Shown here piece after piece: positions 1-5,156 of a DNA stretch of 5,156 bases (its first letter is position 1; every line of letters begins with the position of its first letter). This stretch comes from MAG-120531 sp029242825 (GTDB lineage: Bacteria > Bacteroidota > Bacteroidia > Flavobacteriales > Flavobacteriaceae), in assembly GCA_029242825.1 (NCBI GenBank), contig JAQWTF010000076.1, forward strand, positions 1 through 5,156. Reading direction: 5' to 3'. Below the pieces are notes generated by a model. It saw only the letters and a program-made list of their open reading frames with translations, was not told the origin of the DNA and searched no databases. Both the position numbers and the translations under genes were made by a program.

Positions 1-263
1 ACCCAGTTTAAAAATAAAGAGGCACTCAGTATTTTTACATTCTGAAATACTTTGGGCAAAAGGGCGTAATTGACCTTGGCAAGTGGCGGGTACATCATGA
101 CAATGAGCCCAATGGCAATAGGAATATTAGTGGTCCCCACACTCAATCTATTTATAAAAAGAGGGAAGTATGGAAAAATATACCCAATTCCCACACCCAA
201 AAGCATGGCTAAAAAAATCCAAAGGGTGAGGTATTGGTCTAAAAAGGATAATTGCTTTTTCAT
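1..263 (-). CDS. arsB: ACR3-family arsenite efflux permease, N-terminal part (cut by window edge)
   Basis: This is the start of an inner-membrane arsenite exporter of the ACR3 (BART superfamily) type, which expels As(III) made by the arsenate reductase encoded just upstream. The minus-strand reading frame opens with ATG at 263 and stays open for 87 codons to the left edge, so most of the usual ~340-400 residues lie outside. It begins MKKQLSFLDQYLTLWIF. A first hydrophobic helix covers about residues 12-30. The ACR3 signature follows at about 41-63: SVGTTNIPIAIGL, then MMYPPLAKV. The fragment ends SLFLNWV, which in the family leads into the next membrane helix. ATG 263 is only 3 nt past the arsC stop, so the two genes are co-transcribed and probably translationally coupled. 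There is no Shine-Dalgarno sequence. The family is confidently ACR3 rather than the unrelated E. coli ArsB type; 'arsB' or 'acr3' is only a naming choice. Confidence 0.93.
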   Translation of the reverse strand, partial: MKKQLSFLDQYLTLWIFLAMLLGVGIGYIFPYFPLFINRLSVGTTNIPIAIGLIVMMYPPLAKVNYALLPKVFQNVKILSASLFLNW

Positions 264-266
264 GGC

Positions 267-875
267 TTAGGAAATTCGAGAAAATACATATTTGAGTTCT
301 GTGGCTATTTGAATGCTGCGTTCCAAGTACACACTTTCTTGCTGTGGCGTCCCATCAGAGGCTTTTGGATCTTTGTAAGTGAGCCCAATTCGCTGCTCTG
401 CTCCAGCAATAAAAGGGCAGCCCTGATCTGCAGCGTCGCAAGTCATAATGGCCGCAAAGCCATTAGAGGGATTTACAGCATGGTCTAATGTTTTAGAAAA
501 ACCCAGGAGTGCTAGACCACTTTCTGAATAGTGTATGGAATACACCGGGTTTACCCCCTCAGATACAGGGTGAATTTCAAAGCCCTGTGTTACTAAGGTT
601 TTAACCACCATAGGATACATGGCGGTTGCCTCAGTACCCCCAGAAAAACTCAACACATGAGGCACTTTATAATAGGCTGCCATGGCCTGGGCCCAAATTT
701 GTGACAGATGACTTCTCCTAGAGTTGTGGGTGCAAATAAAATGAAGCTTTACTGCCGCTTGAGCTGTTTTCTTTTCTTGAATAAAAGTGACCAACAGGTC
801 TAAGATCTTTTTTCGGTCTTTGGAGAGGCCACTAAAGTCCAGGGCCTCAATAGTTTTGTATAATAGAGTAGTCAT
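267..875 (-). CDS. arsC: Arsenate reductase, low-molecular-weight protein-tyrosine-phosphatase family
   Basis: Cytoplasmic enzyme predicted to reduce arsenate to arsenite for export by ACR3. From ATG 875 it has 202 residues. The phosphatase P-loop C-X5-R is CTHNSRR (Cys48 to Arg54), followed by Ser55. The likely acid/loop Asp is Asp169 in KDPKASDG. Cys146 and Cys153 form a C-X6-C pair (TCDAADQGCP) that matches the redox pair Cys82/Cys89 of the pI258-type enzyme, so a Cys48-Cys146-Cys153 disulfide cascade, recycled by thioredoxin, is inferred. It is longer than the ~131-residue pI258 enzyme, mainly through a ~42-residue helical N-terminal extension (YKTIEALDFSGLSKDRKK onward) and a longer middle. 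The frame is open to a GTG at 905, but that start would overlap the end of the upstream gene. ATG 875 gives a 16-nt gap like the other junctions and is preferred. An LMW phosphatase of other substrate range is possible, but the cysteine pair and operon argue for arsenate. Confidence 0.9.
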   Translation of the reverse strand: MTTLLYKTIEALDFSGLSKDRKKILDLLVTFIQEKKTAQAAVKLHFICTHNSRRSHLSQIWAQAMAAYYKVPHVLSFSGGTEATAMYPMVVKTLVTQGFEIHPVSEGVNPVYSIHYSESGLALLGFSKTLDHAVNPSNGFAAIMTCDAADQGCPFIAGAEQRIGLTYKDPKASDGTPQQESVYLERSIQIATELKYVFSRIS

Positions 876-885
876 GAGATAAGGA

Positions 886-903
886 TTTAAACTAACAACA
901 ACC
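886..903 (-). repeat. Junction repeat copy 1, DUF6428 gene to arsC
   Basis: Minus-strand sequence GGTTGTTGTTAGTTTAAA covers the last codons of the DUF6428 gene (Cys-Cys-stop) and the first bases of the gap before arsC. It matches the arsR/DUF6428 junction at 1366-1383 in 16 of 18 bases. The coding part is explained by both proteins ending in Cys-Cys, but the match continues past the stop into the non-coding TTTAAA. Confidence 0.6.
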
Positions 904-1356
904 ACTCCCTGGGGTACAGGTATTCTTGTTGACCTCTGAAAGGCTTATTTTTGGTTTTTCCGTAGGAATTCCGCAATTGTCTTTGGCCAAACAATCGGTG
1001 GCCATAGGGGTAAGTAAAAAGTGATTCCCTTGAGTCGCTATGCCATAGGTTTCAATAGTTTGCCCTTGAAATTCCACTTCAATAGGCAGGTCTCCAATAG
1101 CCAGGGATTTTTGGGCCATCTCTATTATGGAAATTAGTTTTTCCGGATGAAGCCTGTGGTCGTAATCCTCGGCAGACCAAAGTTGAAAGTTTATCACCGA
1201 ATTAGAGCGCAGGGTTCCACCACAATCTATAAAGTCTCGAGTCACTTTCCCTACCTCGGTGACATGAAAATAAGGAGGGACAAAGGTACCATTAGGCAAT
1301 TGAAACCCGATCGTTTCCATTTTTTTTAATTCGTTTATGAATGCTAATAGTGTCAT
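892..1356 (-). CDS. DUF6428-like protein of an arsenic operon, function unknown
   Basis: A 154-residue soluble protein with no signal peptide or membrane helix, lying between arsR and arsC. I recognise it as the DUF6428 type that often accompanies ars genes in Bacteroidota; no biochemical function is known to me. Visible features are an N-terminal block with NGTFVPPYFHVTEVGKVTRD (residues 22-41), then DCGGT (44-48), then a mixed alpha/beta middle with LWSAEDYDHRLHPEKL (59-74). The C-terminal ~35 residues are rich in Cys and Lys. Cysteines are at 45, 122, 128, 147, 153 and 154, and the last three sit in CTPGSGCC, a plausible thiol site for As(III) or another soft metal. The start ATG 1356 is 15 nt after the arsR stop and the end is 16 nt before arsC, so it belongs to the operon. 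Possible roles (inference only) are an As(III) chaperone to ACR3, a partner of ArsC, or a sensor accessory. Confidence is high that it is a gene, lower on the family name. Confidence 0.85.
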   Translation of the reverse strand: MTLLAFINELKKMETIGFQLPNGTFVPPYFHVTEVGKVTRDFIDCGGTLRSNSVINFQLWSAEDYDHRLHPEKLISIIEMAQKSLAIGDLPIEVEFQGQTIETYGIATQGNHFLLTPMATDCLAKDNCGIPTEKPKISLSEVNKNTCTPGSGCC

Positions 1357-1365
1357 AGTGTATAT

Positions 1366-1383
1366 TTTAAATTAACAACAATC
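1366..1383 (-). repeat. Junction repeat copy 2, arsR to DUF6428 gene
   Basis: Minus-strand sequence GATTGTTGTTAATTTAAA covers the arsR end (Cys-Cys-stop) and the start of the 15-nt gap. It differs from the copy at 886-903 at two positions only. In both copies the next ATG follows 15-16 nt after the stop, so the pair may be a repeated stop/restart element or a trace of an old duplication or recombination of gene ends. Confidence 0.6.
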
Positions 1384-1704
1384 ATTGGAAGTAGGCATAC
1401 CGGAGGCGAATAGACCGGCAAAAGACTCGTTGGCCTGCTGCCAAGCTTCAGTGTCTATGCAATAACAAACGCTCGTTCCTGAAATATTCCCCTTGATGAG
1501 TCCGGCTTGCTTTAAGACGCTTAAGTGTTGAGAAATAGTGGGTTGGGCTAAACCAATCACTAACACTAAGTCCCCACAAATACAGCTGTCTTGTTTTATA
1601 AGATGCTTTAAAATGGCTAATCTAGCCGGGTGTGCAAGCGCTTTTGCGGTGGAAGCAAGGCTGTTGTCTAGATCCGTAAAAATAGCCGTTTTAGTGAGTC
1701 CCAT
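1372..1704 (-). CDS. arsR: ArsR-family As(III)-responsive transcriptional repressor
   Basis: A 110-residue winged-helix repressor and the first gene of the minus-strand ars operon, expected to bind the region just upstream of itself and to release it on binding As(III). The ArsR/SmtB fold is clear: AKALAHPARLAIL (residues 20-32) is the conserved first helix region, LAQPTISQHLSVLKQAGLI (52-70) is the recognition helix, and KGNISGTSVCYCID (71-84) is the wing. Three cysteine pairs are visible: Cys41/Cys43 in SCICGDL, at the position of the CVC metal site of E. coli ArsR; Cys80/Cys82 in the wing; and Cys109/Cys110 at the extreme C-terminus. The third cysteine of the E. coli site is replaced by a hydrophobic residue, so the third As ligand may come from another pair. 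A C-terminal Cys-Cys is reminiscent of the Acidithiobacillus ArsR type. The start ATG 1704 fits the family N-terminus and is the first in frame after the palindromic operator candidate. Confidence 0.93.
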   Translation of the reverse strand: MGLTKTAIFTDLDNSLASTAKALAHPARLAILKHLIKQDSCICGDLVLVIGLAQPTISQHLSVLKQAGLIKGNISGTSVCYCIDTEAWQQANESFAGLFASGMPTSNDCC

Positions 1705-1716
1705 ATCTTTATATTA

Positions 1717-1732
1717 TTACATTGCAATATTA
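1717..1732. promoter_or_regulatory. Candidate ArsR operator (imperfect palindrome)
   Basis: A 16-bp imperfect inverted repeat, TTACATTGCAATATTA, is centred between 1724 and 1725. Arms match at 6 of 8 positions, and the core ATTGCAAT (1721-1728) is a perfect 8-bp palindrome. The hexamer TATTAC also occurs on both sides as a direct repeat (1715-1720 and 1728-1733). It ends 12 nt upstream of the arsR start and overlaps the best promoter match, as expected for autorepression. AT-rich palindromes of this kind are usual for ArsR-family sites. The assignment is by position and symmetry only. Confidence 0.5.
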
Positions 1733-1751
1733 CGATAAAAGGATTAGACAA
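1725..1751 (-). promoter_or_regulatory. Weak candidate Bacteroidota-type promoter for the ars operon
   Basis: On the minus strand TAATATTG (1732-1725) matches the Bacteroidota -7 consensus TAnnTTTG with one mismatch. A TTG (1751-1749) lies 16 nt upstream of it, shorter than the usual spacing of about 19. The predicted start of transcription would fall roughly 10-15 nt before the arsR ATG, giving a very short leader, and the -7 element would lie inside the operator palindrome. In AT-rich DNA such matches arise by chance, so this is tentative. Confidence 0.3.
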
Positions 1752-1809
1752 AAAAATATTTATCATTCCCTTTATTTAATTTGTACATTTAAGTACCAAT
1801 AAATCTCTT

Positions 1810-2703
1810 ATGAAAAGAAGTACTTTTTTAAAGCAAAGTAGTGCATTAGCTGCTTTAGCATTCGTTCCAAGCAGTTGTAAGATCTCCTTTTCCAATACTT
1901 CTTTTCCTTTAGGACTACAACTCTACACGGTAAGAGATTTTATGGCTAAAGACCCTTTAGGGACCCTCAAGAAATTAAAAGCTATGGGGTATTCTGATTT
2001 TGAGAGCTATGGCTTTGACACCCTCAATAAAACCTACTACGGCTATAGTGCCACCGAATTCAAGACTATTTTAGAAGACTTAGAATTGAGCACTTACACC
2101 GGTCATTATGGACTTCCTGGGCTAATGGAGGCTTCAGAAATAGCCCTAAAAAACTATGTAGACGCTTGTATTGAAGGGGCTAAAGCACTGGGAGACCACT
2201 ACATTACTTGGCCCAAATTAGCAGACGCTTACCACTCTGTAGAAGGCTACAGCCTGTTGGTACAAAAACTGAATGCGATAGGCGCTCAGGTGTCTGCCGC
2301 AGGCCTAAAATTAGCCTACCACAATTTTGGTTATGACTTTAATACCTATGGCCATAAAACAGGCATGGATTGGGTACTAGAAGAAACGGATCCTGACTTG
2401 GTTAAAATAGAAGTAGATTTTTATTGGGTCATGCATGCAGGGGTCATTTCCCCTAAAGCACTGATAGAAAAAGCCCCAGGAAGGTTTCCGCTCTGGCATA
2501 TTAAGGACATGGATAAAGTTACCAGAGACTATACGGAGCTTGGAAATGGGTCTATAGATTATACCAAAGTCCTTCCCAATGCCAAAACCGCTGGCTTAGA
2601 ACGCTTTTATATAGAACAGGGAGGGAATTTTGCTGAAAATTCCATGCAGAGTGTTTCACAGAGCGCAAGCTATTTCAATAAACATATCCAAGGGCTCATT
2701 TAA
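1810..2703 (+). CDS. Exported sugar phosphate isomerase/epimerase-like TIM-barrel protein
   Basis: A 297-residue protein of the xylose-isomerase-like TIM-barrel superfamily (AP endonuclease 2 / sugar phosphate isomerase-epimerase group), common in Bacteroidota but mostly of unknown substrate. The N-terminus MKRSTFLKQSSALAALAF is a signal peptide: it resembles the Tat-type starts of this exported group but has KR instead of RR. VPSSC ends at Cys23 and could be a lipoprotein cleavage site, though Pro at -3 makes a poor lipobox. The barrel starts at GLQLYTVRD (35-43). Probable metal or active-site residues by analogy with tagatose epimerases are Asp203 (KIEVDFYW), His230 (LWHIKDMD) and Glu269 (FYIEQGG). 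The first ligand position shows His171-Asn172 (AYHNFGYDF) rather than the Glu of the epimerases. The length is normal for the family and the frame is intact. It is divergent from arsR with 105 bp between them, and shares strand with ppc but is 138 bp away, so it is probably a single unit. The substrate cannot be told from sequence. Confidence 0.88.
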   Translation: MKRSTFLKQSSALAALAFVPSSCKISFSNTSFPLGLQLYTVRDFMAKDPLGTLKKLKAMGYSDFESYGFDTLNKTYYGYSATEFKTILEDLELSTYTGHYGLPGLMEASEIALKNYVDACIEGAKALGDHYITWPKLADAYHSVEGYSLLVQKLNAIGAQVSAAGLKLAYHNFGYDFNTYGHKTGMDWVLEETDPDLVKIEVDFYWVMHAGVISPKALIEKAPGRFPLWHIKDMDKVTRDYTELGNGSIDYTKVLPNAKTAGLERFYIEQGGNFAENSMQSVSQSASYFNKHIQGLI

Positions 2704-2782
2704 TTGCGAAATCACCCATAAATAACACCCTTAGTTTTCTTTTTGTTAAATAGCAACGCAAACAAGCCGCTATGTCCTTATA

Positions 2783-2824
2783 ATGCCGATATTTAGGATG
2801 TGTTATAATAATAACAATCGGTAT
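2783..2824. other. Nested inverted repeats upstream of ppc
   Basis: An outer arm ATGCCGAT (2783-2790) pairs with ATCGGTAT (2817-2824), eight pairs including one G-T. Inside it a perfect 6-bp stem TGTTAT/ATAACA (2801-2806 with 2811-2816) has a 4-nt loop, directly abutting the right outer arm. Ten unpaired bases, ATTTAGGATG (2791-2800), remain on the left side. The structure ends 17 nt before the ppc ATG. It could be an operator, a leader RNA structure, or chance in AT-rich DNA. The rest of the 138-bp gap (2704-2841) shows no strong terminator and no good TAnnTTTG promoter, though TATAAT occurs at 2779-2784 and 2804-2809. Confidence 0.4.
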
Positions 2825-2841
2825 CATTTAAATTTACCCTC

Positions 2842-5156
2842 ATGCAACAACAGCGTCTAGAAGTATTCAAGAAAACAGTTAATAATACATTTAACGTATA
2901 CAACAGTCTTTTTTTAAATCTCCCTTACCGCAATATTGAAAATGTTGGGATGCTTATTCCACTCCTATTAGACCAAAGCAAAAAAGGTTTGGACGCTGGA
3001 AAAAATCCACAGCAAATTTTGGAGGGGTTTTTTAAGGATTATGCCGGACTCACTACAGAAGAATCTCAGATAGATTTTATGTTTCGTATTATCCAGTACG
3101 TGGAACGCCAAGTAGTGCTGTACGACAGTGTAGAAGACGCCGCATTTCCAAAGTTACACAAGCACAGTTCCTCTTTGAGCATTAAAGACTATTTCCAGAT
3201 TATTGACAAAAACAAAAACTGGGATGAGGTAGCAGAGAAACTCTCTAACTTCAGTGCTCGAATTATTCTCACCGCCCACCCTACCCAATTTTACACCCCT
3301 GCTGTATTGGATATTATGGCAGATCTAAGAAAACTGATCCTTGAGAATAACATTACGGAAATAGATAAGAGCCTACAACAATTGGGGCTTACCTCCTTAC
3401 TAAACAGTAAAAAGCCCACTCCTTTAGACGAGGCAAAAAACATCATTCATATTTTAAGGAATGTGTATTATGACGCCATAGGAGACCTTTTTTCTCATAT
3501 AAAAACAAATATCCCACAAGTAAATTTCAACAATTACAATATTGTTAAACTAGGGTTCTGGCCAGGCGGGGATAGGGATGGAAATCCTTTTGTCACCACA
3601 GAAATGACGGATCAGGTAGCAGATGAACTAAGGACCACGCTCATGAAGTGTTACTATAAAGACCTCAAAGCCCTGCATCAGAAATTGAGTTTCACAGCCC
3701 TTCAAGAGCCCTTAATAGGCCTTAGAAAAGCATTATACAACAGTATGTTTGATCCGAATGCATTGGTGTCTTATGACTTTTTGGTGGGGGAACTACAGAA
3801 AATCAAAGACCTCTTAGTCTCTAAATACTTTGGATTATACCTAAAAGACTTAGACGCGTTATTAGATAAAGTAAAAATCTTTAAAACCCACTTTGCCACC
3901 TTAGACATTAGACAAGACCACAGCATACATTACAATAGTATTAGCGCTATATTAAAACATGCAGGTGTTATTAAGGAATCTTTAGAGGAGCTTTCCCCAG
4001 ACGAACTCACTGATAAATTACTCCATTTAACGCTAGAAGTACAGCCTGATGAATTTGAAGATCCCTTGGTTTCAGACACCTTAAAAAACATCAGAAACCT
4101 TAAAAACATTCAAGCCAAAAACGGTCAAGACGGTTGCAATAGGTACATTATTAGTAATTCAGAAGACAAATTTTCTGTGTTATTTGTTTGGGCTTTATTC
4201 AGGTGGTCGGGATACAAAGAAGCAGACATACATTTTGACATTGTTCCCCTTTTTGAAACCATGCACGGGATGGATACGTCTGAGCAAAGTATGCATGACC
4301 TCTTCCAGACAGCTCCTTATATGGCGCATGTAAATAAGAGGGGGAATAAACACACCATCATGCTTGGTTTCTCAGATGGGACAAAAGATGGGGGCTATGT
4401 AAAAGCCAACTGGTCTATTTTAAAAACTAAAGAAAACCTAACAAGCGTTTGTAAGCAATACGAGGTAAGCGCGGTCTTTTTTGACGGACGTGGGGGGCCA
4501 CCAGCAAGAGGCGGTGGTAAAACACATAGATTTTATGCCGCACAAACCAAGGACATTGCCAACAACGAAATACAACTAACCATCCAAGGGCAAACCATCA
4601 CGAGTACTTATGGCACTAGAGAGCAGTTTGTATACAACTGCGAACAACTTTTAACCGCCGGATTGTCCAACAATATTTTTGGAAAAGAAAACACCATTTC
4701 TCAGCAGCACAGGGACTTGATGGAGGAACTCTCTGAACGAAGCTTTGCCAAATATGACGCCCTAAAGCAGCATGACAAATTCATGCCCTATTTAGAAAAT
4801 AGAAGCACCCTTAAATATTACACCAAAGCCAATATTGGTTCAAGGCCAGGAAAAAGAGGCCAAAAAGCCAAATTAGAACTCTCTGATCTAAGGGCCATTT
4901 CTTTTGTGGGTTCTTGGAGCCAACTCAAACAAAATGTACCTGGGTACTTTGGTATTGGGTCTGCCATTGCTTCTTTGGAAGCAGAGGGCAAACTGGGAGC
5001 ACTACAGGAAATGTTTAAAGAGGTTCCTTATTTTAAAGCGCTCATGCAAAACAGTATGATGGCTTTAGCCAAGTGCTATTTTGAACTCACCAGCTATATG
5101 AAAGAAGACCCAGAATACGGAGATTTCTGGCAGATACTTTATGATGAATACACCCT
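2842..5156 (+). CDS. ppc: Phosphoenolpyruvate carboxylase, C-terminus cut by window edge
   Basis: Cytoplasmic anaplerotic enzyme that makes oxaloacetate and phosphate from PEP and bicarbonate, feeding the TCA cycle. ATG 2842 opens a frame with no stop for 771 codons to the right edge; the family is about 850-930 residues, so the C-terminus with the QNTG motif is outside. All catalytic blocks seen are in order: TAHPTQ with His146 (E. coli His138), WPGGDRDGNP (240-249), GFSDGTKDGG with Lys515 (E. coli Lys546), FDGRGGPPARGGG (547-559) with Arg550 and Arg556 (E. coli Arg581 and Arg587), and GSRPGKRG (666-673). Two departures from the E. coli form are Asp548 in place of the His of FHGRGG and the PPA insert-like stretch replacing SIG; I recall both from Bacteroidota enzymes. 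The start gives MQQQRLEVFKKTV, a plausible N-terminus; the leader has no Shine-Dalgarno sequence, only TTTAAATTTACC. No frameshift is seen. It is probably transcribed from its own promoter in the 138-bp gap. Confidence 0.95.
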   Translation, partial: MQQQRLEVFKKTVNNTFNVYNSLFLNLPYRNIENVGMLIPLLLDQSKKGLDAGKNPQQILEGFFKDYAGLTTEESQIDFMFRIIQYVERQVVLYDSVEDAAFPKLHKHSSSLSIKDYFQIIDKNKNWDEVAEKLSNFSARIILTAHPTQFYTPAVLDIMADLRKLILENNITEIDKSLQQLGLTSLLNSKKPTPLDEAKNIIHILRNVYYDAIGDLFSHIKTNIPQVNFNNYNIVKLGFWPGGDRDGNPFVTTEMTDQVADELRTTLMKCYYKDLKALHQKLSFTALQEPLIGLRKALYNSMFDPNALVSYDFLVGELQKIKDLLVSKYFGLYLKDLDALLDKVKIFKTHFATLDIRQDHSIHYNSISAILKHAGVIKESLEELSPDELTDKLLHLTLEVQPDEFEDPLVSDTLKNIRNLKNIQAKNGQDGCNRYIISNSEDKFSVLFVWALFRWSGYKEADIHFDIVPLFETMHGMDTSEQSMHDLFQTAPYMAHVNKRGNKHTIMLGFSDGTKDGGYVKANWSILKTKENLTSVCKQYEVSAVFFDGRGGPPARGGGKTHRFYAAQTKDIANNEIQLTIQGQTITSTYGTREQFVYNCEQLLTAGLSNNIFGKENTISQQHRDLMEELSERSFAKYDALKQHDKFMPYLENRSTLKYYTKANIGSRPGKRGQKAKLELSDLRAISFVGSWSQLKQNVPGYFGIGSAIASLEAEGKLGALQEMFKEVPYFKALMQNSMMALAKCYFELTSYMKEDPEYGDFWQILYDEYT

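Noticed and set aside
70..488. Plus-strand open frames at 70-270 and 252-488
   Set aside because: They lie antisense to the ACR3 and arsC genes, have no family resemblance, and the minus-strand proteins are clearly real.
1147..1329. Plus-strand open frame of 60 codons
   Set aside because: Antisense shadow of the DUF6428 gene with no recognisable protein features.
1538..1738. Plus-strand open frame of 66 codons
   Set aside because: Antisense to arsR and running through the operator region; no family resemblance.
1776..1783. TTAATTTG as a -7 promoter element for the isomerase gene
   Set aside because: One mismatch to TAnnTTTG at an important position and no TTG at the right distance upstream.
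1783..1796. GTAC-ATTTAA-GTAC upstream of the isomerase gene as an operator
   Set aside because: Only the GTAC ends are symmetric and the centre is not; short AT-rich matches like this are expected by chance.
2723..2748. Possible terminator after the isomerase gene: TAACA (2723-2727) with TGTTA (2744-2748) and a T-rich stretch
   Set aside because: Only a 5-bp AT-rich stem with a loop of 16 nt, and the T-run lies in the loop rather than after the stem; too weak to call.

Overview
The window looks like chromosomal DNA from a member of the Bacteroidota, most likely a flavobacterium. Three things point there: the moderately AT-rich composition, gene starts with no Shine-Dalgarno sequence (A/T-rich leaders instead), and protein types typical of that group. 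Those types are the arsR / DUF6428 / LMW-phosphatase arsC / ACR3 gene order, an exported TIM-barrel 'sugar phosphate isomerase/epimerase', and a PEP carboxylase with the FDGRGGPPARGGG active-site variant. This placement is inferred from recognition, not from a search.

Left part (1-1704, minus strand): a compact arsenic-resistance operon read right to left. Its order is arsR (1704-1372), a DUF6428-like protein of unknown function (1356-892), a low-molecular-weight-phosphatase-type arsenate reductase (875-267), and an ACR3 arsenite efflux permease (from 263, running off the left edge). Gaps between genes are 15, 16 and 3 nt, so one transcript is expected. The logic is standard: ArsR senses As(III) and releases the promoter, ArsC reduces arsenate to arsenite, and ACR3 exports it. 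The job of the DUF6428 protein is unknown. It ends in a cysteine-rich tail, and ArsR also ends in Cys-Cys. The two gene junctions carrying these Cys-Cys-stop ends share an 18-nt near-identical sequence (16/18).

Middle (1705-1809): a 105-bp divergent intergenic region. It holds an imperfect palindrome next to arsR, which is the best ArsR operator candidate, and a weak Bacteroidota-type promoter that overlaps it.

Right part (1810-5156, plus strand): a complete exported sugar phosphate isomerase/epimerase-like protein (1810-2703) comes first. A 138-bp gap follows (2704-2841) that contains a nested inverted repeat. The last gene is phosphoenolpyruvate carboxylase (ppc), which starts at 2842 and is cut by the right edge after 771 codons, probably 80-100 residues before its end. 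The isomerase and ppc have no evident functional link to each other or to the ars operon.

No mobile element, CRISPR array, tRNA or rRNA was seen. I found no clearly new system. The least explained parts are the DUF6428 protein with the repeated junction sequence, and the hairpin structure upstream of ppc.
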